DNA of 64,000 nucleotides from Pseudomonas sp. BGI-2 (GTDB taxonomy: Bacteria; Pseudomonadota; Gammaproteobacteria; Pseudomonadales; Pseudomonadaceae), in the NCBI RefSeq assembly GCF_004310295.1, contig NZ_SISB01000008.1, forward strand, positions 48,201 to 112,200, read 5' to 3'. Each line of letters opens with the position of its first letter. Position 1 is the first letter of the stretch. Below the pieces are notes generated by a model. It had not been told where the DNA came from. It ran no database searches and saw only the letters and a program-made list of their open reading frames with translations. The position numbers and the translations under genes are program-made. Positions 8,292 through 17,376 of the stretch are shown piece by piece.

Positions 8292-9170
8292 TTACAGGTC
8301 ACGCACGATACGGAACCCCATCCAGTCGCCACGCTCTTGCGGGTACTGGCTGTTGCGATTGCCGGAGCGGGAGAACACCGGCGCTTCGCCCCAGTCGTTG
8401 CCACGAATGCGCACCGCTTCGCAGTTGGCTTGTACCCACGCGCTGCCATCGGTGGGTGCGCCGACGTAGTCCGGGTGTTCGCAGTCTTCGACCCACTCGT
8501 AGACATTGCCGTGCATGTCGTACATGCCGAACGCGTTGGGTGGATAGCTGCCGACCGGCGAGCTGTAGCTGTAACCGTCCGCCGGGCCGTAGGTGTTGGC
8601 GTGTTTGCTGATGCTGTATTCCTTGCCTTCATCGAACGGGAAGGGGAAAGGACCTTTGGTGCCGCCGCGCGCGGCGTATTCGCGTTGGGCTTCGCTGACC
8701 ATGTGGTACTTCTGCCCGGTCTTTTTCGAGAGCCAGGCGACGTAATTTTTCACGTCATCGAAGTTCATGCACACCGCCGGCTGGCGCGAGCCTTGCGGAT
8801 AACGCGGTTTGCTGGCGACGCACTCGCGACCTGGTCGGGTATCGCCATTGGCGATGGTCACGCCACTCTCGCGCACGTAACTGTCCCATTCACCGGCAGT
8901 GACCTGGAAACGGCTCATGGCGAATGGTTTGGCGAAGGTCACTTCGTGCATCGGACTTTCGTCGGGCTCGCGACCGACTTCATCGTCCGGCGTGCCCATG
9001 GTGAAAGTGCCGGCCGGCAATACGACCATTTCCGGGCAATCGCGGCAGTCCTTGAACACCTTGCCGGGTTGCGGGGCGGTGGCGGCTTGGGCGGCGGTTG
9101 GCAGCAGGCCGGCGATGAGGGCGGATAAGGCGAGGGCCTTGAGCGGCAGGGTTAGTGGATTACTGTTCAT
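8292..9170 (-). CDS. pvdO: Periplasmic pyoverdine maturation protein PvdO (formylglycine-generating-enzyme fold)
   Basis: A 292-residue exported protein with a signal peptide (LALSALIAGLLPTAAQA, cut near residue 29). It has a sulfatase-modifying-factor (FGE-sulfatase) domain: MVVLPAGTFTMGTPDDE at the start, FAMSRFQVTAGEWDSYV, YEWVEDC, and the closing GFRIVRD. In characterised pseudomonads PvdO acts in the periplasm in the last oxidation of dihydropyoverdine to the mature chromophore. It is last in the apparent pvdM-pvdN-pvdO transcription unit, separated from pvdN by 126 bases that contain a REP doublet. I saw no promoter box of its own. Confidence 0.93.
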   Translation of the reverse strand: MNSNPLTLPLKALALSALIAGLLPTAAQAATAPQPGKVFKDCRDCPEMVVLPAGTFTMGTPDDEVGREPDESPMHEVTFAKPFAMSRFQVTAGEWDSYVRESGVTIANGDTRPGRECVASKPRYPQGSRQPAVCMNFDDVKNYVAWLSKKTGQKYHMVSEAQREYAARGGTKGPFPFPFDEGKEYSISKHANTYGPADGYSYSSPVGSYPPNAFGMYDMHGNVYEWVEDCEHPDYVGAPTDGSAWVQANCEAVRIRGNDWGEAPVFSRSGNRNSQYPQERGDWMGFRIVRDL

Positions 9171-9212
9171 GAGGTGTCTCGTTCAAAGAAAAAAGCGTGG
9201 CGATAACGAAAC

Positions 9213-9282
9213 CTGTAGGAGCCAGGCTTGCCGGCGAAGGCAATCTTGAGGCCGCCTTCGCGGGCAAGCCTCGCTCCTACAC
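9213..9282. repeat. Inverted REP-type pair between pvdN and pvdO
   Basis: Two inverted GTAGGAGC(G/C)AGGCTTGCC units, the left copy somewhat diverged. It lies inside the presumed pvdMNO operon. Confidence 0.8.
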
Positions 9283-9296
9283 AGAAAGCGGTCTGC

Positions 9297-10577
9297 TCAG
9301 GCGATCTTGCTCAGCAAGACCATAAAGCGGTCGATGTGGTTTTCGGTGTTGAGCAGGCCGGGCGCGATGCGGATCACCGGGCCGACGTCGCGGTCCACCG
9401 AGTCGCAGACCACGCGGTTTTCCATCAACTGCACGGCGACTTTTTCGCAGTCGCGGTCCTTGATCCGGAAGAAGGTGAAACCGGCCGACAGGTCCGGGCT
9501 TTTTGGCGTGACCAGTTCGATCTGCGGGTGTTCCAGCAGCCGGTTTTTCGCATAAGTGTTAAGCGCGTGAATGCGCGCCTGCACCTCGGCCTTGCCCAAT
9601 TCCAGGTGCAGCTTGAACGCTTCGTCCAGGGCCCAGCGGTGTTCGAAGCTGTGGTAGCCGCCCGGCGTCATGATGGTCGAGAAGGTGGTGGCTTCGGAGA
9701 AGGTCGGAATCGTCGGTGTGACGTCCTTGAGCTCAGCGGAACGGGCGCAGATGATCCCGGTGCCGCGCGGGCCGAACATCCATTTGTGGGTGCCGGTGAT
9801 GAAGAAGTCGCAATGCATGTCGGGGAAGTCGAGGTCGTCGACGCCGAAACCGTGCACGCCATCGACCACATACAGGATGCGGTCCTTTTCCTCGCGATTG
9901 CGATTCTGCTCCTCCACCAGTTTGCCGATCTCTCCGATCGGCAGTTTCACGCCGCTGCCGGACTGCACCCAGGTCATGCCCAGTACGCGGGTTTCGGGAC
10001 GGATACCTTTGGCGATCGCGCCCAGCACCTCATCCACCGAGACCTTGTGACTGTTCTCGAACAGTTTGAGCTTGCGCACCTTGACCCCGTCCTTTTGCTG
10101 GCGGTAACCCAAGGCGTAATTGGTGGCGTAGTGTTCGTGCTCGCTGGTGAGAATTTCCTGATCCGCGCGCACATGGATGCCGCCATAGATCAGCGACAGG
10201 CCTTCGGTGGTGCTGCCGGTCAGCGCGATTTGCTCAGGCTTGGCCTTGAGATAGCGGCCGGCCCAGACGCGAACCTCCTGCTCGCGTTTTTCGGTTTCGC
10301 CCAGGTCCCAGTCCATCGCCAGGCCCGGGTTGCGGTCGAGGTTGGCGCGGTGGCGTTCAATCGCCTCACGCACCGGACGCGGGTGGGACGTCACCAGAAA
10401 ATTGGCGAAGTGCAGGTAGTCCGGATCCTGGTCGAACAACGAGCGCAATTGCGCCCATTTGTCCTTGGGCTGTGGCGTTGGATTGGCAGCCAGCGCCTGC
10501 AGATTCACGGCAGAACTCAGTGGCAGGCCAGCGGCGAGAATACCGGCCTGCTTGAGGAATGAACGGCGGTTAGTCAT
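9297..10577 (-). CDS. pvdN: Tat-exported PLP enzyme PvdN
   Basis: A 426-residue class V aminotransferase-fold enzyme. It has a twin-arginine signal, TNRRSFLKQAG at residues 2-12, followed by a hydrophobic stretch, so it is exported folded to the periplasm. The PLP-binding Lys is in ITGTHKWMFGPRGTG. Other family signs are VDGVHGFGVDD and AAGLPLSSA. In studied strains PvdN converts the side-chain glutamate of pyoverdine to succinamide. The start chosen (ATG at 10575-10577) puts the Tat motif right at the N-terminus; a longer upstream reading would bury it. The neighbours are pvdM and pvdO on the same strand, 29 bases from pvdM. Confidence 0.94.
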   Translation of the reverse strand: MTNRRSFLKQAGILAAGLPLSSAVNLQALAANPTPQPKDKWAQLRSLFDQDPDYLHFANFLVTSHPRPVREAIERHRANLDRNPGLAMDWDLGETEKREQEVRVWAGRYLKAKPEQIALTGSTTEGLSLIYGGIHVRADQEILTSEHEHYATNYALGYRQQKDGVKVRKLKLFENSHKVSVDEVLGAIAKGIRPETRVLGMTWVQSGSGVKLPIGEIGKLVEEQNRNREEKDRILYVVDGVHGFGVDDLDFPDMHCDFFITGTHKWMFGPRGTGIICARSAELKDVTPTIPTFSEATTFSTIMTPGGYHSFEHRWALDEAFKLHLELGKAEVQARIHALNTYAKNRLLEHPQIELVTPKSPDLSAGFTFFRIKDRDCEKVAVQLMENRVVCDSVDRDVGPVIRIAPGLLNTENHIDRFMVLLSKIA

Positions 10578-10606
10578 GAACTCGGTTCGCTTATGCAAAG
10601 GGGGAA

Positions 10607-11956
10607 TCAGTTTTTCGCAACCGGTTTGGACGACTTCTGCACCTGGTCCCAGACCCGCAGGAAATTCCCGCCCCAGAGCTTGGCGATATCGGCCTCGCTG
10701 TAGCCGCGACTGATCAGCTCGGCCGTCACGTTGCGCGCTTCGCTGACATCCTTCCAGCCATCCAGACCGCCGCCGTCGTTGAAGTCGGAACTGATGCCGA
10801 CGTGGTCGATACCGATTTTCTTCACCGCGTAGTCGATTGCGTCGCCGTAGTCCTTGAGCGTGGCTTTCGGTTCTTCGTCGACGATGGCGTAGAGCTGGCT
10901 GGCGTACTCGCCGAAACGCTGTTCGGACCAGACGGTGATGATCGGGTCACCCGGCATCAAAGCCATTTCCAGGCCTTGCAACGGTTGCAGGTCGAAGCGT
11001 GCGCGCAGGGCGTTGAGTTTGTCCTGAGTGGCCTGGCTCAGCGGACGGATATAGGTGGGAAAGCCGACAATCTGCACCACGCCGCCGCTGTTTTTGATCA
11101 GTTGCATTTCCTGATCACTGAGGTTGCGCGGGATGTCCACCAGTGCACGCGGTGCCGAATGCGAGGCGACCATCGGGGTGCGGCTCAGTCGTGCGACTTG
11201 CTCCAGGGCCTTGGTCGACATCTGCGACACATCGATGATCACGCCGAGGTCGTTCAGGCGGTGCACGGCCTGCTTGCCGATCTCCGACAGGCCACCGAGG
11301 GCATCCCGCGAATCATTGAAGAACGGCAGCGGTCGAGACGAATCAGCCCAGGCGTTGTTGCCCACGTAACTGAAACCGAACATGCGCATGCCGCGAGCGG
11401 CCCACGTGTCCAGGGCGTTCAGGTCGTTGCCCAGCGGATAGGCGTTGAGCATGCTCATGAAGATCGCGAATTTGCCTTCGCCGTGCAGGCGGCGGAAATC
11501 GTCCGGGGTGTAGGCGATGGCGACCTGGTTGGGAAAGTCGCGAACCATCGTGCTGATGATTTTGTAGCGGGTTTCCTGCTCGAACCGGGCTTCGTCGACG
11601 AAACCGGCGGTCGGGCGATGCGGGGCGTTGGCGCCGTTCCAGATTTCCGGCCAGCCGAAAATCGTCAAGGCCGCGCCGGACAAGCGTCCGCGGCCAGTCT
11701 TGACCAGGTCGAATTGCCCGGTGCCATCCTTGTCCGCTTCATTGCCGGCGGTGCCGAAGTCCAGCGGGACGGTGACGTGGCTGTCAAAGGAGAGGAGGCG
11801 CTCTTGCAGCTCATCGGCCTGTTTCATCACCTTGATCGGGTAGCCGGGATTGTCTTTGAACCAGTAATCCCAGGCCGCAAAGCCTGCCCCGGCACTGATC
11901 GCCAAGGCCAGCGGCAGGCCGATGTAAAGAGCCTTTTTCGAACGTGGTTTTGTCAT
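10607..11956 (-). CDS. pvdM: Membrane-anchored dipeptidase-like protein PvdM
   Basis: A 449-residue member of the renal dipeptidase (peptidase M19) family with an N-terminal membrane anchor (ALYIGLPLALAISAGAGFAAW). Family motifs are FDSHVTVPLDFG near residue 55, MLNAYPLGND, VIIDVSQMS, VASHSAPRAL and HVGISSDFNDGGG. PvdM is needed in the periplasm for oxidation of ferribactin during chromophore maturation; its exact chemistry is less clear than that of its partners. I chose ATG at 11954-11956 rather than the GTG eight codons earlier, because it places the positive residues directly before the anchor. It is first gene of the pvdM-N-O unit, with an iron-starvation box about 65 bases upstream. Confidence 0.93.
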   Translation of the reverse strand: MTKPRSKKALYIGLPLALAISAGAGFAAWDYWFKDNPGYPIKVMKQADELQERLLSFDSHVTVPLDFGTAGNEADKDGTGQFDLVKTGRGRLSGAALTIFGWPEIWNGANAPHRPTAGFVDEARFEQETRYKIISTMVRDFPNQVAIAYTPDDFRRLHGEGKFAIFMSMLNAYPLGNDLNALDTWAARGMRMFGFSYVGNNAWADSSRPLPFFNDSRDALGGLSEIGKQAVHRLNDLGVIIDVSQMSTKALEQVARLSRTPMVASHSAPRALVDIPRNLSDQEMQLIKNSGGVVQIVGFPTYIRPLSQATQDKLNALRARFDLQPLQGLEMALMPGDPIITVWSEQRFGEYASQLYAIVDEEPKATLKDYGDAIDYAVKKIGIDHVGISSDFNDGGGLDGWKDVSEARNVTAELISRGYSEADIAKLWGGNFLRVWDQVQKSSKPVAKN

Positions 11957-12018
11957 TGCAATCTCAGTCAGGTTCGCCACCCCGGTGCGGGCGCAGGGGC
12001 CTTTGCTATCTGGGAAGA

Positions 12019-12042
12019 ACGAGTGGCTGGTCAGAAAATTTA
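12019..12042 (-). promoter_or_regulatory. Iron-starvation (PvdS) box for pvdM-pvdN-pvdO
   Basis: On the minus strand this reads TAAAT-N16-CGT, about 65 bases upstream of the pvdM start. It is oriented away from the matching pvdP box on the other side of the divergent region. Confidence 0.82.
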
Positions 12043-12063
12043 GGCGGATTCACCCGCGGTAGT

Positions 12064-12174
12064 GATCGTTCCCACGCTCCGCGTGGGAATGCAGCCCGGG
12101 ACGCTCCGCGTCCCTTCCAAAGCCGAACGCGGAGCGTCCGTTGAGGCATTCCCACGCAGAGCGTGGGAACGATC
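12064..12174. repeat. Complex inverted repeat between the pvdM and pvdP promoters
   Basis: The 28-base arms 12064-12091 and 12147-12174 (GATCGTTCCCACGCTCCGCG type) are reverse complements with one mismatch. They enclose smaller GGGACGCTCCGCGTCCC-type palindromes. This family differs from the other REP units in the window. It separates the two divergent PvdS boxes. Confidence 0.85.
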
Positions 12175-12188
12175 TTTCGGGGGCACCA

Positions 12189-12212
12189 TAAATTTTTGGA
12201 GGCAACAAACGT
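12189..12212 (+). promoter_or_regulatory. Iron-starvation (PvdS) box for pvdP
   Basis: TAAAT at 12189-12193, 16 bases, then CGT at 12210-12212. It lies 45 bases upstream of the chosen pvdP start and has the PvdS pattern. Confidence 0.83.
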
Positions 12213-12257
12213 TCTAGCTTGGATAAAGCCTGCTTCATGGCTGACACAGGTAGGGCA

Positions 12258-13886
12258 ATGACGATTTCTCGACGATGGTTCATGGCAGGCCTGGCGCTGA
12301 CCGGCGCCGCCGTGCCTGCGGCTTTTTATGGGCATCGCGAATGGACGAAACCGGATCCGGCGATCACTCCCGGCGAAGCTTCATTCGATGTGGCGGATGT
12401 CGCAGGCCAGCATTTGGCGAACACCTTGCGGGGCGTCTGGCAGATTCGTTTCGAAGGTCGAGACGCCGGTATCGAAGGCCTGCCACGGGACGGGCTGGAA
12501 CTGCTTCTCGACGTCGGCCACAAAGGTCGCGGCTTGATCGGGTTCCTCGACACCGCCCAGCGTTTGCGCTCCAGCGATGAACCGCGCTACCGGGTGCTGG
12601 GCGATCTGGCGGAAGCCAAACCGGCTGAACTGAGCTGGCGGCTGGTCAGTGCCGACGCTACCAACGGCACGCCGGATTATGAATTCAGCATGGCCCTGGA
12701 TGAAGTCTGGGCCGGTTTCGGCAATGCCGGCAGCGGTACACTCAGCGGCCGGGTGTTGAACCTCGATCGCCCGCTGATGATGACCGCGCAGGATAATCGC
12801 TTCATCGCCGTGAAGCGTGTTTTTCCCGAAGCTCGCGAGCGAACCGGTCTGAATGCACCGCTGCTGGCCTGGCTGGTTTCCGCCGAGCATCGGCTGTTTC
12901 ACCAGCTCTGGCATGCCTCGCGGGACAAGTGGCACACCCTGTCCGAGGACAAGCGCAACGCCCTGCGTGGCATTGGCTGGCAGCCCGGCCCGCGGGACAA
13001 GGAGCGTGATGCCCGTGGCGCGCGCAAGGACCGCAACGGCTCGGGCGTGGACTTTTTCTTCATGCACCGGCACATGCTGGGTACAGCGCGTTCGATGCAG
13101 GATTTGCCGTCATGGCAGCACTTTCCGTTGCCGCAGCCGGAACTGGCTCGTGATCGCATCGGCTTCGCCAATTACTGCGATAACCACGACGGCACCGCGC
13201 TGCCGCCGACCTGGCGGGCCGACGACGATGCCGAGTATTCGCAATGGGTCAGCGACATCAAGACCGCCGAGACTTACCACAGCAACTTCCAGGTCTGGGA
13301 GTCGCGCTACCGTGATCCGCGTTATCTGTCCAAACTCACCCTGGGGCAGTTCGGTTCAGAGGTCGAGTTGGGGCTGCACGACTGGCTGCACATGCGCTGG
13401 GCCTCGGTGCCGCGTGATCCGTCCAATGGCCAGCCGGTGCCGTTCGCCCGGGATCCGGCAGACTTCTCCGCGCGCTGGTATGCGCCGGAAAACGACTTCC
13501 TCGGCGACCCGTTTTCCTCCCATGTGAATCCGGTGTTCTGGCATTTTCACGGCTGGATCGATGATCGTCTGGAAGACTGGTTCCGTGCGCACGAGCGCTT
13601 TCATCCGGGGGAGGTGAGTCGGCTGGAGGTCAACGGCGTGGCGTGGTTTGCGCCGGGGCGTTGGGTTGAGGTGAATGATCCGTGGCTCGGGCCGAGCACC
13701 CATGGGTGCAGCACGACGCCGGGGTTGCAGACGGGCAAGTCGGTTGAGATGGACCCGGAAACCATGAAACTGGCGCTGCGCATTACCTTTGGCGAAGACG
13801 AGAAAAAACTGGCGGACCTGTTCCGCAAAGTGCCACAGCGGCCTTGGTATGCGCGGCATCTGAAGGTGAAGCCGGTTACCACTTAA
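12258..13886 (+). CDS. pvdP: Periplasmic tyrosinase PvdP (pyoverdine chromophore maturation)
   Basis: A 542-residue Tat-exported protein, with signal TISRRWFMAG at residues 2-11. The N-terminal half is a beta-barrel-like domain. The C-terminal half is the tyrosinase-like copper domain, with His-rich segments such as FMHRHM (about residue 269), HDWLHMRW (about 375) and FWHFHGWID (about 425-435). In characterised strains PvdP cyclises the tyrosine-containing precursor to form the chromophore. I chose ATG at 12258 because it puts the twin-arginine motif at the N-terminus; an upstream TTG frame overlaps the promoter. The gene is divergent from pvdM and has its own iron-starvation box. Confidence 0.94.
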   Translation: MTISRRWFMAGLALTGAAVPAAFYGHREWTKPDPAITPGEASFDVADVAGQHLANTLRGVWQIRFEGRDAGIEGLPRDGLELLLDVGHKGRGLIGFLDTAQRLRSSDEPRYRVLGDLAEAKPAELSWRLVSADATNGTPDYEFSMALDEVWAGFGNAGSGTLSGRVLNLDRPLMMTAQDNRFIAVKRVFPEARERTGLNAPLLAWLVSAEHRLFHQLWHASRDKWHTLSEDKRNALRGIGWQPGPRDKERDARGARKDRNGSGVDFFFMHRHMLGTARSMQDLPSWQHFPLPQPELARDRIGFANYCDNHDGTALPPTWRADDDAEYSQWVSDIKTAETYHSNFQVWESRYRDPRYLSKLTLGQFGSEVELGLHDWLHMRWASVPRDPSNGQPVPFARDPADFSARWYAPENDFLGDPFSSHVNPVFWHFHGWIDDRLEDWFRAHERFHPGEVSRLEVNGVAWFAPGRWVEVNDPWLGPSTHGCSTTPGLQTGKSVEMDPETMKLALRITFGEDEKKLADLFRKVPQRPWYARHLKVKPVTT

Positions 13887-13909
13887 GCGGGTGATACCGC
13901 GTTATCGTT

Positions 13910-13979
13910 CTTCGCGGGCAAGCCTCGCTCCTACAAGGGCGTCATTTATCCCTGTAGGAGCGAGGCTTGCCCGCGAAGA
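13910..13979. repeat. Inverted REP-type pair
   Basis: Two inverted GTAGGAGCGAGGCTTGCCCGCGAAG units lie between the convergent ends of pvdP and opmQ. Confidence 0.85.
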
Positions 13980-14000
13980 GGCCCTCAATAACAGAGCAAA

Positions 14001-15395
14001 TCACAAAACCTGCCACCCACCCCCCAGCGCCTTGTACAGCGCAATACTCGCCTGTAACCGCGACAACCGCAGTTGCACATTCAAATCCTGCGCCGCATAC
14101 AGCGTGCGCTGGGTCTCCAGCACCGTGAGCAAATCCTCGGCCCCGGCCTGATAACGGCTTTGCGCAATATTGAATGCGGTCTGCGCCTGGTTCAGTTCTT
14201 CGCTTTGCCACTGGCGCTGTGCATCCAGCCCACGAATGCTGTTGAGGGCTTTTTCCACGTCGGCGAAGCCATTGATGATCGCCCCGCGATACGTCTCCAG
14301 CCGTTCTTCCTGGCGGGCCGTGGCTTTATCGCGCTCGGCGCTCAAGCGACCATTGTTGAAGACCGGCGCAAGCAATCCGGCGGTGAGGTTGTAGAAAGGA
14401 CTGCGCAGAATGTCTGCCGCCTGATCGGCTCCCGATCCCAGTTCGGCGCTCAAGGTCACCTTCGGCAACATCGCCGCGCGGGCGACGGTGACGTCGGCTT
14501 GTGCGGCGGCCAGTTGCGCTTCGGCACGGGCGATGTCCGGGCGACGGGTGAGCAGCTCGCTGGGTACGCCCGCCGCGATGGTCGGCCATGACAGTTGCTC
14601 AAAGCGCTCCTGATCCAGCGCCAGTTCCTGAACCGGCCGGCCGAGCAGCGCAGCGAGTCCAATCAACGCGTCCTGCGCCTGTTGCTGCACCAGCGGCAAT
14701 TGCCGTTGTTGCGCCGCCACCAGGCTCTTCTGCTGCGCCAGTTCCAGCGCTGTCGCAGAGCCCGAATCAAAACGCGTCTGCACCAGTTTCAACACGTTCT
14801 GAGCGTTCGCCAGGTTCAACTCGGCGATGCGACTTTGCTCGCGCAGCGACAAGGTCTGCGCGTAGGTATTCGCAACACCGCTGAGCAGCGTCAATTCCAC
14901 GGTGGCCTGATCGAACTCGCTCGCCTGCAACCCGAATTGCGCGCTGTCACGGGAGGCCCGTTGACCGCCCCAGAAATCGATTTCGTAACTGGCACTGAGG
15001 CTGGCGTTGAAGTAATCGACGGCCTTGTTATCGCTGTCGGCATCGAGCTGGCTGTAACCGTTGCCGCGCAGCAGTTTTTGTCGATTGGCGTTCAGGGCAC
15101 CCTTGACTTCGGGTAGCTGAGAACCGCCGGCAACCACCGTCTCGGCCTGCGCCTGGCGCACCCGTGCGATGGCGGCGGCCAGGTCGTAACTGCCGACCCG
15201 CGCCTGCTCGATCAGTTGATCCAGCTGCGGGCTGCCGAACTGCGTCCACCATTGCAGGTTGCTGCGGGTGGCGCTTTGCGTGTGCGGCGATTGCCAGGAA
15301 GAGGGCGGAGCAATGCCGCTGTCCGGGCGCTGGGCGGGCGTGCCGCAGGCACCGAGCAACAGGCAGAGGGTCAGTAAACTCAGTTGCGGCTTCAT
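14001..15395 (-). CDS. opmQ: Outer-membrane factor OpmQ of the pyoverdine efflux pump
   Basis: A 464-residue RND-type outer-membrane lipoprotein (NodT/OprM family). The lipobox LLLGAC is at residues 12-17, so the mature protein would be acylated on Cys17. Two repeated outer-membrane-efflux domains follow, with RRPDIARAEAQLAAAQADV and QSRYQAGAEDLLTVLE-type segments. The start ATG at 15393-15395 is 7 bases past the pvdT stop, which suggests translational coupling. With PvdR and PvdT it forms the tripartite pump that secretes newly made pyoverdine and recycles it from the periplasm. The longer frame upstream has no signal and overlaps pvdT. Confidence 0.93.
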   Translation of the reverse strand: MKPQLSLLTLCLLLGACGTPAQRPDSGIAPPSSWQSPHTQSATRSNLQWWTQFGSPQLDQLIEQARVGSYDLAAAIARVRQAQAETVVAGGSQLPEVKGALNANRQKLLRGNGYSQLDADSDNKAVDYFNASLSASYEIDFWGGQRASRDSAQFGLQASEFDQATVELTLLSGVANTYAQTLSLREQSRIAELNLANAQNVLKLVQTRFDSGSATALELAQQKSLVAAQQRQLPLVQQQAQDALIGLAALLGRPVQELALDQERFEQLSWPTIAAGVPSELLTRRPDIARAEAQLAAAQADVTVARAAMLPKVTLSAELGSGADQAADILRSPFYNLTAGLLAPVFNNGRLSAERDKATARQEERLETYRGAIINGFADVEKALNSIRGLDAQRQWQSEELNQAQTAFNIAQSRYQAGAEDLLTVLETQRTLYAAQDLNVQLRLSRLQASIALYKALGGGWQVL

Positions 15396-15402
15396 GGGGA
15401 GA

Positions 15403-17376
15403 TCATTCACTGGTAAGGGCCGTGACCGGGTCGAGTCGGGCAGCTTTGCGGGCCGGCATGAAGCCGAAGACAACACCGGTGACCAGGGCGCAGCCGAAGG
15501 CGCCGAGCACCGCTATCAAAGAGAACGCGACGGCGACTTCGCTGAGGATCAGCACGCCGCCGACGATCAGCGCCAGGGCGATCCCGGCGAGCCCACCGAC
15601 CACCGACAGCATCACCGCTTCCGTCAGAAACTGACGGAGGATGTCGCGCTGGCGGGCGCCGGTGGCCATGCGGATGCCGATCTCCCGGGTTCGCTCGCGC
15701 ACGGTCATCAGCATGATGTTCATCACGCCGATCCCGCCCACCAGCAGCGAAATGGCGGCAATCGAGCCGAGCATCAACGACAGGGTGTTTTGCGTGCGCG
15801 CTTCGGCCTGGATCATCGCGGCGTTGTTGGTCAGTTCGAAATCCTTCTTGCCGTTGTGCAGGCGCAGCATCAATTGCTCGATGGCAATCTCAGTCTCCTT
15901 GACCTTGCGTGCGTCGGCGGCGGCGATGGCCACGTACTCGGGATTGTGGGTGCCAAACAGCCGCACGCTCGCGGCGGAATACGGGATGGCGATGCGGTCG
16001 TCGCTGTCGGAATCGCCCGAGCTGGCGCCTTTTTCCGTGAGTACGCCGACTACCTGGAACGGCACGTTCTCGATCAGGATGTACTGGCCGATCGGGTTGG
16101 CTACGTCCTTGAGCAACCTGGTCCGCACTTTGTGGCCAATCACCGCAACCGCCGCGGCGTTGCGCTCATCGTCCTGGGTGAAATAGTTGCCTTGCACCAC
16201 CGGCCAGTTGAAAATCGCCGGGAAATTGGTGTCGTTACCGCCAACGTAGCTCAAGTGGTCGAGGTTGCCGAAGCGCACCCCGGCTTCCTGACCGTTGACC
16301 GGCATGATCCGCGTCACTTGCGGCAGGCTTCCCACCGCCGCGACGTCATCCAGGGTGACGATGCCCAACGGCGTACGCGGATTGGGTGATGAGCCGCTGA
16401 GGTAAATGATGTTGGAGCCGAAAGCACCCATTTGCGCCATCACCTGGCGTTTGCTGCCTTCGCCGACGGCGAGCATCACCACCACCGACGCCACACCGAT
16501 GATAATCCCGAGCAGTGTCAGTGCCGTGCGAAAGCGGTTGATCCACATCCCCCGCCACGCCGCTTGTACGGCGTCGATCAGTTCGCCTTTCCACGCGCCG
16601 GTGGCTTGCGCTCCTTCCGTCAGACGCTTGCGCAGATCCACCGCTTGCAGCGCGCCGGGGTTGGCCGAGGTTTGCGCTTCAGGGTTGTCACGAGCGCTGT
16701 CGCTGATGATCAGCCCGTCACGGATTTCGATGATGCGTTTGGCCCGGGCCGCGACTTCGCGGTCGTGGGTGATGATGATCACCACGTGGCCCTGGCTCGC
16801 CAGTTCGTCGAGCAGGGTCATCACCTCGGCGCCGCTGTGGCTGTCGAGGGCGCCGGTGGGTTCGTCGGCGAGGATGATGTGGCCGCCGTTCATCAAGGCG
16901 CGGGCGATCGACACCCGTTGTTGCTGGCCGCCGGAGAGCTGATGCGGACGATTGCCGGTACGTGAGGCCAGGCCGAGGCGGTCGAGCAGGGCGGCGGCGC
17001 GGGCGTGGCGTTCGGCCGCCGGCAAGCCTGCATAGATGGCCGGCATCTCGACGTTTTCCTGGGCCGAACCAGACGGGATCAGATGATAGCCCTGGAACAC
17101 AAAACCGAAGGCCTCACGGCGCAGCCAGGCCAGCTCGTCGCTGTCGAGGGCGGCGACGTTTTGCCCGGCGAATCGGTATTCGCCCGACGTGGGGCGGTCG
17201 AGGCAACCGAGGATGTTCATCAGCGTCGACTTGCCGGAGCCGGAAGCACCGACGATCGCCACGAACTCCCCGGCATGGATCGACAGGTCGATGCCGCGCA
17301 ACACGTGAACTTCAGGTGAATCGCCGCCGCCGTAGGCTTTGCGGATGTCCTGCAGGTCGATCAGAGGCGTCTGCAT
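15403..17376 (-). CDS. pvdT: MacB-type ABC transporter PvdT of the pyoverdine efflux pump
   Basis: A 657-residue MacB-family protein. The N-terminal ATPase has GASGSGKST at residues 43-51, [15 protein letters not shown] and [11 protein letters not shown]. It is followed by one membrane segment (about residue 285), a large periplasmic MacB core domain, and three C-terminal membrane segments with the FtsX-like sequence [15 protein letters not shown]. It powers PvdR-PvdT-OpmQ export. Its ATG directly abuts the pvdR stop codon, so the two are translated as a unit. Confidence 0.95.
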   Translation of the reverse strand: MQTPLIDLQDIRKAYGGGDSPEVHVLRGIDLSIHAGEFVAIVGASGSGKSTLMNILGCLDRPTSGEYRFAGQNVAALDSDELAWLRREAFGFVFQGYHLIPSGSAQENVEMPAIYAGLPAAERHARAAALLDRLGLASRTGNRPHQLSGGQQQRVSIARALMNGGHIILADEPTGALDSHSGAEVMTLLDELASQGHVVIIITHDREVAARAKRIIEIRDGLIISDSARDNPEAQTSANPGALQAVDLRKRLTEGAQATGAWKGELIDAVQAAWRGMWINRFRTALTLLGIIIGVASVVVMLAVGEGSKRQVMAQMGAFGSNIIYLSGSSPNPRTPLGIVTLDDVAAVGSLPQVTRIMPVNGQEAGVRFGNLDHLSYVGGNDTNFPAIFNWPVVQGNYFTQDDERNAAAVAVIGHKVRTRLLKDVANPIGQYILIENVPFQVVGVLTEKGASSGDSDSDDRIAIPYSAASVRLFGTHNPEYVAIAAADARKVKETEIAIEQLMLRLHNGKKDFELTNNAAMIQAEARTQNTLSLMLGSIAAISLLVGGIGVMNIMLMTVRERTREIGIRMATGARQRDILRQFLTEAVMLSVVGGLAGIALALIVGGVLILSEVAVAFSLIAVLGAFGCALVTGVVFGFMPARKAARLDPVTALTSE

